Origin: Farysia itapuensis
Taxonomy: Eukaryota; Basidiomycota; Ustilaginomycetes; Ustilaginales; Ustilaginaceae
DNA: 64,000 nt
Direction: 5' to 3'
Assembly (NCBI GenBank): GCA_023212645.1
Contig: JALBYC010000027.1
Coordinates: 97,787 to 161,786, forward strand
Each line of letters starts with the position of its first letter. Within the stretch, counting starts at the first letter, position 1. This document shows, piece by piece, positions 1-8,681 of this stretch. The notes beneath the pieces are model-generated. The model was not told the DNA's origin. It searched no databases and saw only the letters and a program-made list of their open reading frames with translations. Both the position numbers and the translations under genes were made by a program.

Positions 1-1
1 C

Positions 2-1447
2 GTTATCGCCCCTGCTGCGGGACGCGTCGGAGAAAGCGGATCTCCTTCGATCGACGCAAAGCGCACCAAGAAAGTACTTGCGGAGCAGAATCCGCGAGAA
101 GCCAGAGACCGGGAAGCAGCTATCGCTTTGATGGAAGTCGGCGCTGGTGCAAGGTCGCGGCCGGCTCCCCACGAGCAGGATCGCTACAGCAATGGGCATA
201 CTCACGTGAGTAGGGCGGGAGACTCACGCCCGTCAATCTCCCCAGAGGACAGCTCCAGGGCTGCCAAGCGTCCACGCCACTCATATCCGGTCTCTGAAAA
301 GGAAAAGTATGAAGAAAGTCCGTCCCACAGGGCTCCTCCTGCTTACTACTTAGAAACCAATGCTGAAGCCCCTCGTTCTCGCCAGTCTGCGAGCGAAGTT
401 CCACTCGCAAACCGCGCGGAAAGGCCTGCTGCGTCACCTGATGCCCAAGCAGGTGTAGCAGGGCAACCCGTGCCGAGCGCAGAGTCGACGAGCCGACAAA
501 GTGGTGCTGTCCCGCACCACCACCATCACCATCATCATCACCACCCATCTCACGTCGTCCACACCACTCCACACAACCATCATCATCACCACCATCGTCA
601 CCCTCCTGCGTCAACCGGCAACGCGCAAGGAAGTGATTCGGCACAAGTAACGCCAGTCGTACGCATTGCCGATCTGGAACGGCACCGCGACGAGCTCGTT
701 AACGAGAAGAAGCGACTCGAAGATCTGCTGTATCGCACCGAAACATTGCTCGCCTCAGCTCGTCACGGCATTTGCGGTCCAGAGCCGGGAGCGCCCGTGC
801 ATGAACGAAACGGTCACGGCATGCCAACTCGGGATGCTGCTGACTCGGTAAACCTCGCCTCGAATTCCGCTAGTCCCATCATGGCTGGTCTGGTGAAACG
901 GCGATCCACCGCAGCGGAACAAGCAGACGCGAAAAATAGCGCTTCGCAATCTGGACATGGTCAAGGGGATACCTCGTCTAGCGAGCGTGATGAACTGGAG
1001 TCACCGCCTCATCAGCACCAGAAGTCAGCCAGATCATCTCAAGCTTCGGGTCTTCCGACTGCTCCTCGGCGAAACAGCTTTGAGCAGAGAATGGCTTCCC
1101 TTCCCGTCTTGGCAGCTCTTCCGCTAAAACGAACTTCTCCGTCGACCTCTGACGCGACCACCGAGAGACAGACTTCTTCAACGGCGCCACCCAAAAAGGC
1201 GACCGCTTGGGGCATCGACGCTCGGTCGACACCCGGACCAGATCGTATGAAGCCTGGTTCTGAGGCGATGGACGAGGACGACGACCATTGGAACTGGGAC
1301 AACCTCTACGGCAAGGCCAATCTTGAAAAAGCCGGCGATTGGCGAGGCTTTGCGCGTCCTGTCGAAGACAAGCACAGGTCTCAGGCTCGAGACGATTCGC
1401 ACGCTCAACACCATCGCGCCCAGGTCGCCAGTGCTCCACAGACATAA
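2..1447 (+). CDS. His- and Ser-rich protein of unknown function, 5' end cut off
   Basis: I do not recognise this gene. The frame is open from base 2 of the window, so the true start lies upstream and only the last 481 residues are visible. The visible part is mostly low-complexity and hydrophilic. A run of ten histidines (515-544) and a second His cluster (about 575-600) are encoded by mixed CAC and CAT codons. A short heptad-like helical stretch follows (about 660-750, Ile-Ala-Asp-Leu-Glu-Arg ... Leu-Leu), possibly a small coiled coil. The C-terminal end has an acidic and aromatic patch (Asp-Glu-Asp-Asp-Asp-His-Trp-Asn-Trp-Asp-Asn-Leu) that looks more conserved than the rest. Basic clusters such as AKRPRH suggest nuclear targeting; that is inference. 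The acyl-CoA dehydrogenase follows on the same strand after 317 bases. I am confident that it is coding but have no function to offer. Confidence 0.75.
   Translation, partial: VIAPAAGRVGESGSPSIDAKRTKKVLAEQNPREARDREAAIALMEVGAGARSRPAPHEQDRYSNGHTHVSRAGDSRPSISPEDSSRAAKRPRHSYPVSEKEKYEESPSHRAPPAYYLETNAEAPRSRQSASEVPLANRAERPAASPDAQAGVAGQPVPSAESTSRQSGAVPHHHHHHHHHHPSHVVHTTPHNHHHHHHRHPPASTGNAQGSDSAQVTPVVRIADLERHRDELVNEKKRLEDLLYRTETLLASARHGICGPEPGAPVHERNGHGMPTRDAADSVNLASNSASPIMAGLVKRRSTAAEQADAKNSASQSGHGQGDTSSSERDELESPPHQHQKSARSSQASGLPTAPRRNSFEQRMASLPVLAALPLKRTSPSTSDATTERQTSSTAPPKKATAWGIDARSTPGPDRMKPGSEAMDEDDDHWNWDNLYGKANLEKAGDWRGFARPVEDKHRSQARDDSHAQHHRAQVASAPQT
515..600 (+). repeat. Histidine-coding tract (CAC/CAT)
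   Basis: Ten consecutive His codons are at 515-544 and a second His-rich cluster lies at about 575-600. CAC and CAT alternate irregularly, so this is an amino-acid repeat rather than a pure trinucleotide microsatellite. Confidence 0.9.
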
Positions 1448-1764
1448 GCACGCAGCGATTCTCATCATACTTTACAGCATCCCCAAAAAAGGTATAGCAG
1501 ATTTAGCTGCCATAGTAATTCGAAAGGTTGTCTCGCGTTTTCATCAGGATCCGAGGTTGCCCGATTGAGTCAGATCTGCGCGCTGAAATTGTGCGCGTGA
1601 AAAGCGAGATTCGGTAAGCGGGTACTCCGCCAGGCCGAAGCTGAAACACAGGTCGGACTGCCGAACAGAGCTTCAAGTAACCCGTCGGTAGTGGCGTTAC
1701 GATTCTTCTTCACGTTCTCATCATCTATCGTACCTTCCGACGTGCTCCTTCCTCATTCACGATC
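1448..1764. other. Intergenic region before the acyl-CoA dehydrogenase
   Basis: These 317 bases hold the 3' end of the His-rich gene and the promoter and leader of the acyl-CoA dehydrogenase. The part just before the ATG is pyrimidine-rich (ttcttcttcacgttctcatc), which is common in fungal leaders. I see no RNA gene, repeat or further reading frame here. Confidence 0.5.
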
Positions 1765-3033
1765 ATGTCGTTTCTTGCACGCAGAGCAGTCGCCTCAGGC
1801 AGCCGGGGCTTCGTCTCCAAACAAGGTAGCGCATTTGTCAACGGAGCGCGTCACTTTTCTACTCCTGTCGAGAGCACCGGTGTTTCCTTTGGCCTGAGCG
1901 ACGATCAGGAGGCCTACCGAGACCTTGCCCGAAAGTTCGCGAGAGAAGAAATCATTCCCAAGGCTAAGCACCACGACATGACGATGGAATACCCCACAGA
2001 GATTGTCAAGAAAGCGTGGGAGGTTGGCCTGCTCAACACTCACATCCCCGAAGAGTATGGAGGTCCAGGTCTCGGCCTCATGGAGTGTGCACTCATCTCT
2101 GAGGAGCTTGCTTTCGGATGCTCTGGTATCCAGACCGCCATGGAGGCCAACGGTCTCGCCGAAGCACCCCTGCTTGTAGCAGCCTCGCACGAAATCAAGC
2201 AAAAATACCTCGGTCGAATGACAGAAGAGCCGCTGATGGCCGCTTACTGCGTCACCGAGCCCGGCGCTGGCTCCGACGTGGCAAACATCGCTACGAAAGC
2301 TGAGAAACAAGGCGACAAATGGGTTCTAAATGGATCCAAGATGTGGATCACAAATTGTAGCAAGGCCAACTGGTACTTCGTCCTGGCCAAGACAGACCCA
2401 TCTGCGAAAGCGGCCAAGTCCATGACGGGCTTTGTCGTTGATGCCGACTCAGCTGGCATTCACGTTGGCAAGAAGGAGATCAACATGGGCCAGAGATGCT
2501 CTGATACACGACAGATCACCTTTGAGAACGTAGTCGTTCCTGAAGAAAACGTTCTGGGCAAGCCAGGTGATGGTTTCAAGATCGCCATGGGCGCATTTGA
2601 CATTACGCGGCCACTTGTCGCCGCTGGAGCGGTAGGATTGGCCCAGCGAGCGCTCCACGAAGCCGCGAAATATGCACAGGAACGCAAGACGATGGGTAAG
2701 CAGATCATTGACCATCAGGCTGTCGCCTTCATGCTCGCCGATATGCAGATGGACGTAGAGGGCGCGCGCAACCTCGTCTGGAAAGCCTGCTGGGCCAAGG
2801 ACCAGGGCCAGCGCAACTCCTTCTGGGCTTCCATGGCCAAATGTCGCGCCAGTCAAGCCGCCACAAGCAATGCCAACCTCGCGGTTCAAATCTTTGGTGG
2901 CCTCGGATTCAACACAGAAAGCCCCGTCGAGAAACTCTACCGTGACGCTCGAATCTTTGAGATCTACGAAGGCACCACCCAAATCCAGAAACTCATCATT
3001 AGCAGACACATCAAGGAGCTTTTTGCTCAGTGA
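1765..3033 (+). CDS. Mitochondrial medium-chain-type acyl-CoA dehydrogenase
   Basis: FAD-dependent enzyme for the first step of fatty acid beta-oxidation: it introduces the trans-2 double bond into an acyl-CoA and passes electrons to ETF. The 422-residue protein has the family's normal length. Residues 1-35 are rich in Arg, Ser and Ala and lack acidic residues, which fits a mitochondrial targeting peptide. The FAD/substrate signature [10 protein letters not shown] lies at 162-171. The C-terminal signature around [16 protein letters not shown] contains the expected catalytic base, Glu402, in the same place as in mammalian MCAD. The best family match by eye is MCAD, ahead of short-chain, isovaleryl or glutaryl forms, but chain-length specificity cannot be read from sequence alone. 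No intron is needed. The gene is convergent with the MFS transporter, 144 bases apart. Confidence 0.93.
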   Translation: MSFLARRAVASGSRGFVSKQGSAFVNGARHFSTPVESTGVSFGLSDDQEAYRDLARKFAREEIIPKAKHHDMTMEYPTEIVKKAWEVGLLNTHIPEEYGGPGLGLMECALISEELAFGCSGIQTAMEANGLAEAPLLVAASHEIKQKYLGRMTEEPLMAAYCVTEPGAGSDVANIATKAEKQGDKWVLNGSKMWITNCSKANWYFVLAKTDPSAKAAKSMTGFVVDADSAGIHVGKKEINMGQRCSDTRQITFENVVVPEENVLGKPGDGFKIAMGAFDITRPLVAAGAVGLAQRALHEAAKYAQERKTMGKQIIDHQAVAFMLADMQMDVEGARNLVWKACWAKDQGQRNSFWASMAKCRASQAATSNANLAVQIFGGLGFNTESPVEKLYRDARIFEIYEGTTQIQKLIISRHIKELFAQ

Positions 3034-3177
3034 ACGCCCGGAATGCGACACCCTGCGAACTCGTCCATAGTATGCACCCCCATTCCAAGTGTCATTACGA
3101 CCTGGCCAACACTCTTCTCACACTACTCTTGGGCGCCTTGCAGTACAGTACAGATTCTATGATGTCTAATGCCAATT

Positions 3178-4866
3178 TTATGCAGGTTTCTTATCTTGTG
3201 ACTGAGTTGGTTGCGATTGATTGTTGGCCTTTGTTTCCTGTCGTTGACGGAAGGCTTTTTGTTCGCGTTCGACCTTGTCAAGTTCTTGGGCGAAGCTGCT
3301 GCGTTTGCGGATAACTGGACCGAATTTGAAGAAGATGAGCGGGATGATGGAAAGTGGTATGCCGACAAATGCGAGAAGAGACGATGCCCACTGGTATCCG
3401 AGTCTTTCGTACATGGTTTCGGTGACGATGGTGAAGGAGCCCGACAAGAACTCGCGCAAAAAGGACTGAGCAGCGACAGCTGATGCTGCGTAAATCGAGT
3501 AGGAGCTGACAACATAGTCAGACACGATGAGGAAGAGGATATGGGAAGAGATGCCGAAGGTTGCACCAGCGATGACGGGCACGATCCACGGCACTGGAGG
3601 GAACGAAGTCCAGGCAAAGAAGAAGAGACTAACTGGGAACAGCAATCCGCCTGGAATGCCCCAAAGCAAGCGATCTTCGGGTGTGGGGACACCTCCTGGA
3701 CGTTTGGTGCCTGCTTGCTTGTGCCATTTTAGCTGGAACGCAAAAAGCCCGAAAGCAATCAAGAAGCCAATAAGCACGCCGAGGAATGTCAAGCCTTGCT
3801 GACCCATCGTAAAGCCATACTGTACGAAGATGAGTGGGTAAGCTTCCAGGAAGATGTAGATCACCGCGTAGTTAACGCCGTCGAAAAGGGCGAACCAGAA
3901 AACGATCGGCTCGGTGAACAGCATCAACAGCGGCCTGCCAATCATCTCCTTTGCAAGGGCAGAGACGGTGTGCTCAGAACGAATCCGCTCGTGCATGGCG
4001 TAGTATTTCGGATCCTGTTCCTGCTTGCGCATCTTCTTTGCTCGTCTCGTCAGGATAACACCTCCCCTTGTTTCGGGAACGGTGATGATAAAGATTGCGA
4101 GGAGAAAAGCGAGAACAATGCCAGACACGCCAAACGTCCATCTCCAGCCAGCGTTCTGTACTGTAAAGCCACCAATAACGGGACCAAGCGAAGCGCCGGC
4201 TTCCGCCATGAGAGCAAAAAGATTGACGCCCCAGCCTTGATCATCTGGGCCCCACATATCTGAAACGGTACCGATGGCGTTGAACCCAACAGCCCCAAAT
4301 AGGCCGGCCAAGAAACGGAAGATGATGAGGACGGCCAGATTGGGTGCCAGCGCGCAGGCAATTTGCGTCAGGCCAACCACCGTCATGCCGATCACCATTA
4401 CAGGGTACCGACCAAAATCTTCCGAAAGTGGTGCTGCCAAGATGGGGCCAATTGCGAATCCGAACAGATACACAGCTGCTGGAAGCCGCGAGGGAATCGC
4501 TCCGATGCCAAATTCTTGCGCCATGTCGTGGGCCCCGAATGAGTAGATGGAAGAGATGACGTTGACCCAGGCCTCGAGCAGCAGAGTGATGCCCAAGATT
4601 TGCCACTTGCGCCAAGTCGCGAAGTTGCGAGGATCGCGAGGGTCGTTATGATCAAAATTGACGCAGTAGGGATCGTCCACCTCGTGGGGCTCGACAGCGA
4701 GACCCTCTAGCGCTGCAGATGGGCTAGTCTCCCTATGATCGGGACGAGATGTTCCTCCGTGATGGGCATTGTTTGCACCCTGCTCAACATCAAGACATGT
4801 TGCGCAAGATTCTGCGGCTGCAGAACGGCAGCTTCTCGAGTCGAACGGAGTCGTTTCGCTCGACAT
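3178..4866 (-). CDS. MFS transporter, DHA1 drug/polyamine type
   Basis: Twelve-helix major facilitator protein of 562 residues, predicted plasma-membrane proton antiporter. A soluble N-terminal tail of about 87 residues precedes the first helix. The loop between helices 2 and 3 has the DHA1 form of motif A (PLSEDFGRYPV, 146-156). Helix 5 has the antiporter motif C, GPVIGGFTVQNAGWRW (228-243). A long charged loop (VPETRGG ... KKMRKQEQDPKYYAMHER) separates the two halves. Fungal relatives with this layout include the Tpo1-4 polyamine exporters and Flr1- or Mdr1-type drug pumps. The neighbour on the same strand is ornithine decarboxylase, 411 bases upstream, which makes a polyamine substrate plausible but unproven. 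A TATA-like ctatata lies near 5008, about 140 bases before the ATG. Confidence 0.85.
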   Translation of the reverse strand: MSSETTPFDSRSCRSAAAESCATCLDVEQGANNAHHGGTSRPDHRETSPSAALEGLAVEPHEVDDPYCVNFDHNDPRDPRNFATWRKWQILGITLLLEAWVNVISSIYSFGAHDMAQEFGIGAIPSRLPAAVYLFGFAIGPILAAPLSEDFGRYPVMVIGMTVVGLTQIACALAPNLAVLIIFRFLAGLFGAVGFNAIGTVSDMWGPDDQGWGVNLFALMAEAGASLGPVIGGFTVQNAGWRWTFGVSGIVLAFLLAIFIITVPETRGGVILTRRAKKMRKQEQDPKYYAMHERIRSEHTVSALAKEMIGRPLLMLFTEPIVFWFALFDGVNYAVIYIFLEAYPLIFVQYGFTMGQQGLTFLGVLIGFLIAFGLFAFQLKWHKQAGTKRPGGVPTPEDRLLWGIPGGLLFPVSLFFFAWTSFPPVPWIVPVIAGATFGISSHILFLIVSDYVVSSYSIYAASAVAAQSFLREFLSGSFTIVTETMYERLGYQWASSLLAFVGIPLSIIPLIFFKFGPVIRKRSSFAQELDKVEREQKAFRQRQETKANNQSQPTQSQDKKPA

Positions 4867-5277
4867 CTTCTAGACTTGCGTTGAGCCTAAGGAGACGTGA
4901 CAGAGGTTATGGGCAATTACCGATCGATACAACAGCCCTCATATGTGATAGACGGCTGGGCTACGGAGATGCTAGTTGCCCTTAACATCGCTGCGAAAGT
5001 GGCACGGCTATATACGTGATATTTTGACGTGCAGATCAGTAGTTCGTTCGCTTCACCCAAAGCACGACGTCACAGCCAAGAACCCGGGGCGATTCGGCGA
5101 TTCGCCAAACGCGAAACGCAAGCAGTCGGGATTTTGAAAGGGATTTTCTCTGCCTCCATTTTCTAGCCAAAATTCTCAACTTTCCCAAGCTCAGACCAAT
5201 TTCAACGAGAAGCTCGATACGTTCTTGGACCATGGACATTAATAAGTCAATTTGTTGCAACATTGTGATTGCGGGAT
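4867..5277. promoter_or_regulatory. Region between ODC stop and MFS transporter start
   Basis: This 411-base stretch holds the ODC 3' end and the transporter promoter on the minus strand. A TATA-like element (ctatata, near 5008) and a cAMP-response-type core (gacgtcac, about 5066-5073) are visible. No other gene is seen. Whether either element is used is inference. Confidence 0.35.
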
Positions 5278-6717
5278 CTATTGAAGCATAAGTTCTCGGA
5301 CAATTTCGGCGTCGGCGCCTTCGCCAAGTGTGTAGCGGATCTCGGAACGTCGGATGCCGTTGAAAGTGGAAGCGGCACAGATGGTGTAAGCACCCATATC
5401 CTCGTAGACGAGCCAGTCGCCGACTTTGAGTCCTTGAGGGAGGTGCACCAGGTCGCGGATGCAGTCGATTGAGTCGCATGTGGGTCCCCACACGCTACAT
5501 GCCTGTAGCTGACAGGCATTCCGTCGCTCGTTGTCGTCCGTGTCAGCAAGGCTTGCGACACCTGGGGCCGCGATCTGTGGTTGGTAGGCATAATCGTAAG
5601 CCAAAGTGAGGACTTTGGGATGTACGGTGACATGATCGAAGATGACGCAGTTGAAGGAGCCGTATAGACCATCGTTCTGGTAGTACATCACCTGAGGCTT
5701 GGTAATGTCTGTCTCCGCAGTAGCTTCGCTTCGACGAGCAGCGATAATGTTGGTGGCAAGCACGAAAGCCGAGTGAACGTAGAATCGACCTGGCTCAGCA
5801 ATGATACGCAATCCGTTGACCTTGCCAGCCACCTCTTTGCCGCCGGGAGCAAAGTCCTCGTCGGGGAAGTATTCGTCAATCGCCATTCCGAGCACACCGG
5901 CAACCATTTCGAAGTTGTCATGGCCGAATCCACCGCCGATATCAAGCATGTCGAAAGTGTAGCCAGCATCTTTGCCCATCTGGAAAGCCTGACGAGCTCT
6001 GCAGACGGCGTCACGGAATGAATCAGGGTCGTAACAGCCCGAGCCAACGTGGAAGCTGACACCCACGACATCCAGGTCAAGCGTTCGTGCTCGTTCCAAA
6101 AGTCGAGGGACAGAATCCAGAGGAGCGCCGAATTTGAGTCCCAGCTGGCAAGCGCTCTTGGAATCATCAGTAAGAATTCGTACCACCAGCTTGCAGGAGG
6201 GGTGGAACCGTTTCATCTTGTCAAGCTCGTCAAGATTGTCGAAGGTCGTCAGGCCGACGTTGTTGGTGGCGGCATGTCGTACGAAGCTTGCGGCTTTGCA
6301 CGGATTGGCATAGATGATCCTCTGTGGCGAGATGCCGAGATTGAGGACGGCTTCGATTTCGGCGTTCGAGGCACAATCAAAGCCAGTGCCAAGTGAAGCT
6401 AGAAGGCGCAATACGTACGGGTCGGGGTTGCACTTGACTGCATAGAATGGCACAATGCGGGGAAGCGCTCGCATCCATCTCAGATGCTGTCGGTAGACTT
6501 CGGAGAGGTTGGCGACAAAGAAGGCATTCTCTCCGTTCGCTTCGCATTCGTCGATGTTGATATCGGCGAGAACGTGCCTCAGCTGGGCATCCACGCTGCC
6601 GTGATGGATCACCTGGTGTCCATCAAAGGGCTTAATGACATCGTTGACATCATCGAGAGGGGGAGTCTCGGCACGATGGTGCTGCTGGTGCGGCAAGGCA
6701 AGAAACGGTACAGCCAT
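5278..6717 (-). CDS. ODC1: Ornithine decarboxylase
   Basis: PLP-dependent enzyme that converts ornithine to putrescine, the committed step of polyamine synthesis; a cytosolic homodimer. The protein is 479 residues. Visible landmarks are the PLP lysine Lys95 in PFYAVKCN, the phosphate-binding glycine loop GGGFG (261-265, usually GGGFP), EPGR at 308-311, Asp349 in YYQNDGLYGSFN and the catalytic Cys414 in WGPTCDSID. All catalytic residues are present, so this is an active enzyme and not an antizyme inhibitor. I chose the ATG at 6717 because a leader intron appears to end 14 bases upstream. A further in-frame ATG at 6831 would add 38 hydrophobic residues but lies inside that intron. ODC is usually controlled by antizyme, whose gene is not in this window. 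The transporter downstream may share its pathway. Confidence 0.95.
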   Translation of the reverse strand: MAVPFLALPHQQHHRAETPPLDDVNDVIKPFDGHQVIHHGSVDAQLRHVLADINIDECEANGENAFFVANLSEVYRQHLRWMRALPRIVPFYAVKCNPDPYVLRLLASLGTGFDCASNAEIEAVLNLGISPQRIIYANPCKAASFVRHAATNNVGLTTFDNLDELDKMKRFHPSCKLVVRILTDDSKSACQLGLKFGAPLDSVPRLLERARTLDLDVVGVSFHVGSGCYDPDSFRDAVCRARQAFQMGKDAGYTFDMLDIGGGFGHDNFEMVAGVLGMAIDEYFPDEDFAPGGKEVAGKVNGLRIIAEPGRFYVHSAFVLATNIIAARRSEATAETDITKPQVMYYQNDGLYGSFNCVIFDHVTVHPKVLTLAYDYAYQPQIAAPGVASLADTDDNERRNACQLQACSVWGPTCDSIDCIRDLVHLPQGLKVGDWLVYEDMGAYTICAASTFNGIRRSEIRYTLGEGADAEIVRELMLQ

Positions 6718-6731
6718 CGGTGTGTTTAAAG

Positions 6732-6922
6732 CTAGATCGCGACCGATGTCGTTAGAAAAACAGGGATGCTGTTGACGTCCGGTGCAAGTACGTTCGAGAA
6801 GGCGCAGCAGAAACAGCGGGCAAACGGTCATTATAACGAGATTTACGAGAATCACATGGGGAAAGAGAGGAACGTCAGACAAGATGTCTTTACATATGAA
6901 CCGTTGGCACGAACAGACTTAC
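6732..6922 (-). other. Candidate intron in the ODC 5' leader
   Basis: On the minus strand a perfect donor GTAAGT begins at 6922. A branch-site-like CTAAC after a T run sits at 6755-6751, and an acceptor CTAG ends at 6732. The acceptor is 14 bases before the ODC ATG at 6717. The 191 bases between are longer than the coding-region introns in this window (61-70 bases). If real, it removes the in-frame ATG at 6831. This rests on motif reading only. Confidence 0.5.
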
Positions 6923-8681
6923 GAGGCGGGAAGTGACAGAATCAAGACTAGGCTTGCTCTAGGGTACGAGCTGCAGAGCGGCGAAGATCACCATCAGGAG
7001 CAATTGCATGACAATGAAGGGTCAAGGGTGTCGTTCGAGCAATAAAAGCAGTTCGTAGGTGGATTGTGGAGAGGAGGTCAGAAGGTTAATGTCAGCGAAG
7101 GCTCTCGAATAGGCGTAACAAGACAAGGCAGCTAGATGAGAAAGCCCTAGCATGCAGGCGAGTAGTACGGATCTTCGACCTTCGTGCGTGATCAGCGGTG
7201 CGTGCCACCGCGAAGACAACTGTCATCAGCCTATGGGCTGAGGGTGAAAAGCTTGCCCTCAATCCACGCCGCTAGTGCCCTTAGGGGCTGAGACGAGGGC
7301 TCTAACAAATTGATCGACGATCTTGACAGAGCTCCTTGCAGAGCTGCAGCAAAAACGGTCAGGAAGCACGAAGGGCACTCCCTTGCAAGATGTGCCCTCG
7401 GCCCTCTGCTGTTGACCGAATTCTGGAACTGTTCTGTTGAACCGTGCTACTTACCTAGGTGACAAAGTCAACTACTGGAATTTCTTTCAGCCACGGTCGT
7501 GTGTTACAGGCCAAGGCAAGTTGGGTCGCCAGCTGATCTAGCCAGGCGGCCTTTTGGGTATGGTTTTGAGGGTTGTCTTCGATGCGTATACTTGGACGAT
7601 GTTAGGGAGGTCTAGAGCTTCCAGTCAAGAAGTTTTTGGCCGCAGCCTTTAAGCGCAGATCGACAATGTTGCGGGGAATAGTGGGCGTCTGGAGCAGCTT
7701 CTGCTCACTTCTTGCGAGATAATGCTCGCTGGAACCAATGGTAAGTGAATGTACCGTAAGACAAGATGGCCAAGATTTAGGATCGCGAAGAACTGGTCCC
7801 GCGACTTTCTAAAACACAAACTTGCGTCGATGACGGCGGTCATAGATTTTTCTGTACCACGAAATCAGCTCTGTCGGCCGATCGAGATGCTTCTTTGTGG
7901 TCTAACAAAACCTCCGGAAACTGCCGTGCCGCGTGCCGCGTGGCACTGCAGTGATTCACGATTCTGTGAGTCGCGTTGACTGTGATTGGTAAGGTTTTCT
8001 GGCTTGGCATACCCCTCGCGCCCCAACCTCCTCTCTGTCTGCGCTTGCCCTTGCTGAATAGCAACCCTTCTGCTCTTCACCATTACAGATTTACAATATA
8101 TTGCAAGCATGTCGCCTTTGTTGTATCGCAAGTGGGCAAATGCCGGCGTTATAGACTTGTAATGCAGTCTCTACTGAGAGGCCGCTCACGTTTCACGTTG
8201 AAAAGAGCACCTGCTTGGCTTGAGCGTTGTTGCCACCGCTCGGATAAGACACGCGAATTCTTCCTTGATTTTAGAGTTTTTGCAATTCGAGACCCCCCAA
8301 CGTGCACTTTGGAATTGGCATGCGTGAGGCTAAGCGAGGCTGGAAGGGCTTTGCAAAAGTTGAGAGGCCGGAGTGTGCGCTGTCTCGCCCCAAGAAATTT
8401 GCAATTAATTTGGTCGAGCGTGGTTGGTTCGAAAATCTTTTACACCACAATTCAGCTGCGAAAGAAGGGGGGACCCGCCAGCGCTCGGATCTGCAATCGA
8501 CACGCCGTCGACAGGCGTCTGTGCAAATTCCTGGCGTGGCGTCTCTGCGCTACTTTGGTGAGAGGGTCTTCTCTACCTACTGTCCGTGCTGGCCCGAGCC
8601 GCTGTTATACATATATCCCAAACCTTCTCACGTCCCTATTTTACGCCACCGTTCACACTTCACCCGGCCCTCCTCCCAAAT
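6923..8681. promoter_or_regulatory. Long divergent intergenic region, ODC and desaturase promoters
   Basis: About 1.8 kb separates the ODC leader from the delta-12 desaturase start; the two genes diverge. I see no convincing gene. The longest frame (7976-8842, plus strand) has no recognisable domain and runs into the desaturase in another frame. A cluster of repeated GGGCTGAG and GCCCTC/GAGGGC words with two small hairpins lies at 7235-7406. A TATA-like atacatatat occurs near 8608, about 75 bases before the desaturase ATG. No tRNA signature was found. Confidence 0.5.
7235..7406. repeat. Clustered GGGCTGAG and GCCCTC/GAGGGC words with short hairpins
   Basis: GGGCTGAG occurs at 7235-7242 and again at 7285-7292, exactly 50 bases apart. 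GCCCTC or its complement occurs at 7255-7260, 7295-7300, 7394-7399 and 7401-7406. TGAGGG and CCCTCA can pair around an 11-base loop (7240-7261). AGGGCAC (7372-7378) and GTGCCCT (7392-7398) can pair around a 13-base loop. The cluster lies between the divergent ODC and desaturase genes and could be a regulator-binding array; its function is unknown. Confidence 0.45.

Noticed and set aside
2449..3051. Minus-strand frame of 200 codons
   Set aside because: It is antisense to the C-terminal half of the acyl-CoA dehydrogenase and has no family match.
5278..6717. Antizyme inhibitor instead of a working ODC
   Set aside because: The PLP lysine, the glycine loop, the substrate Asp and the catalytic Cys are all present.
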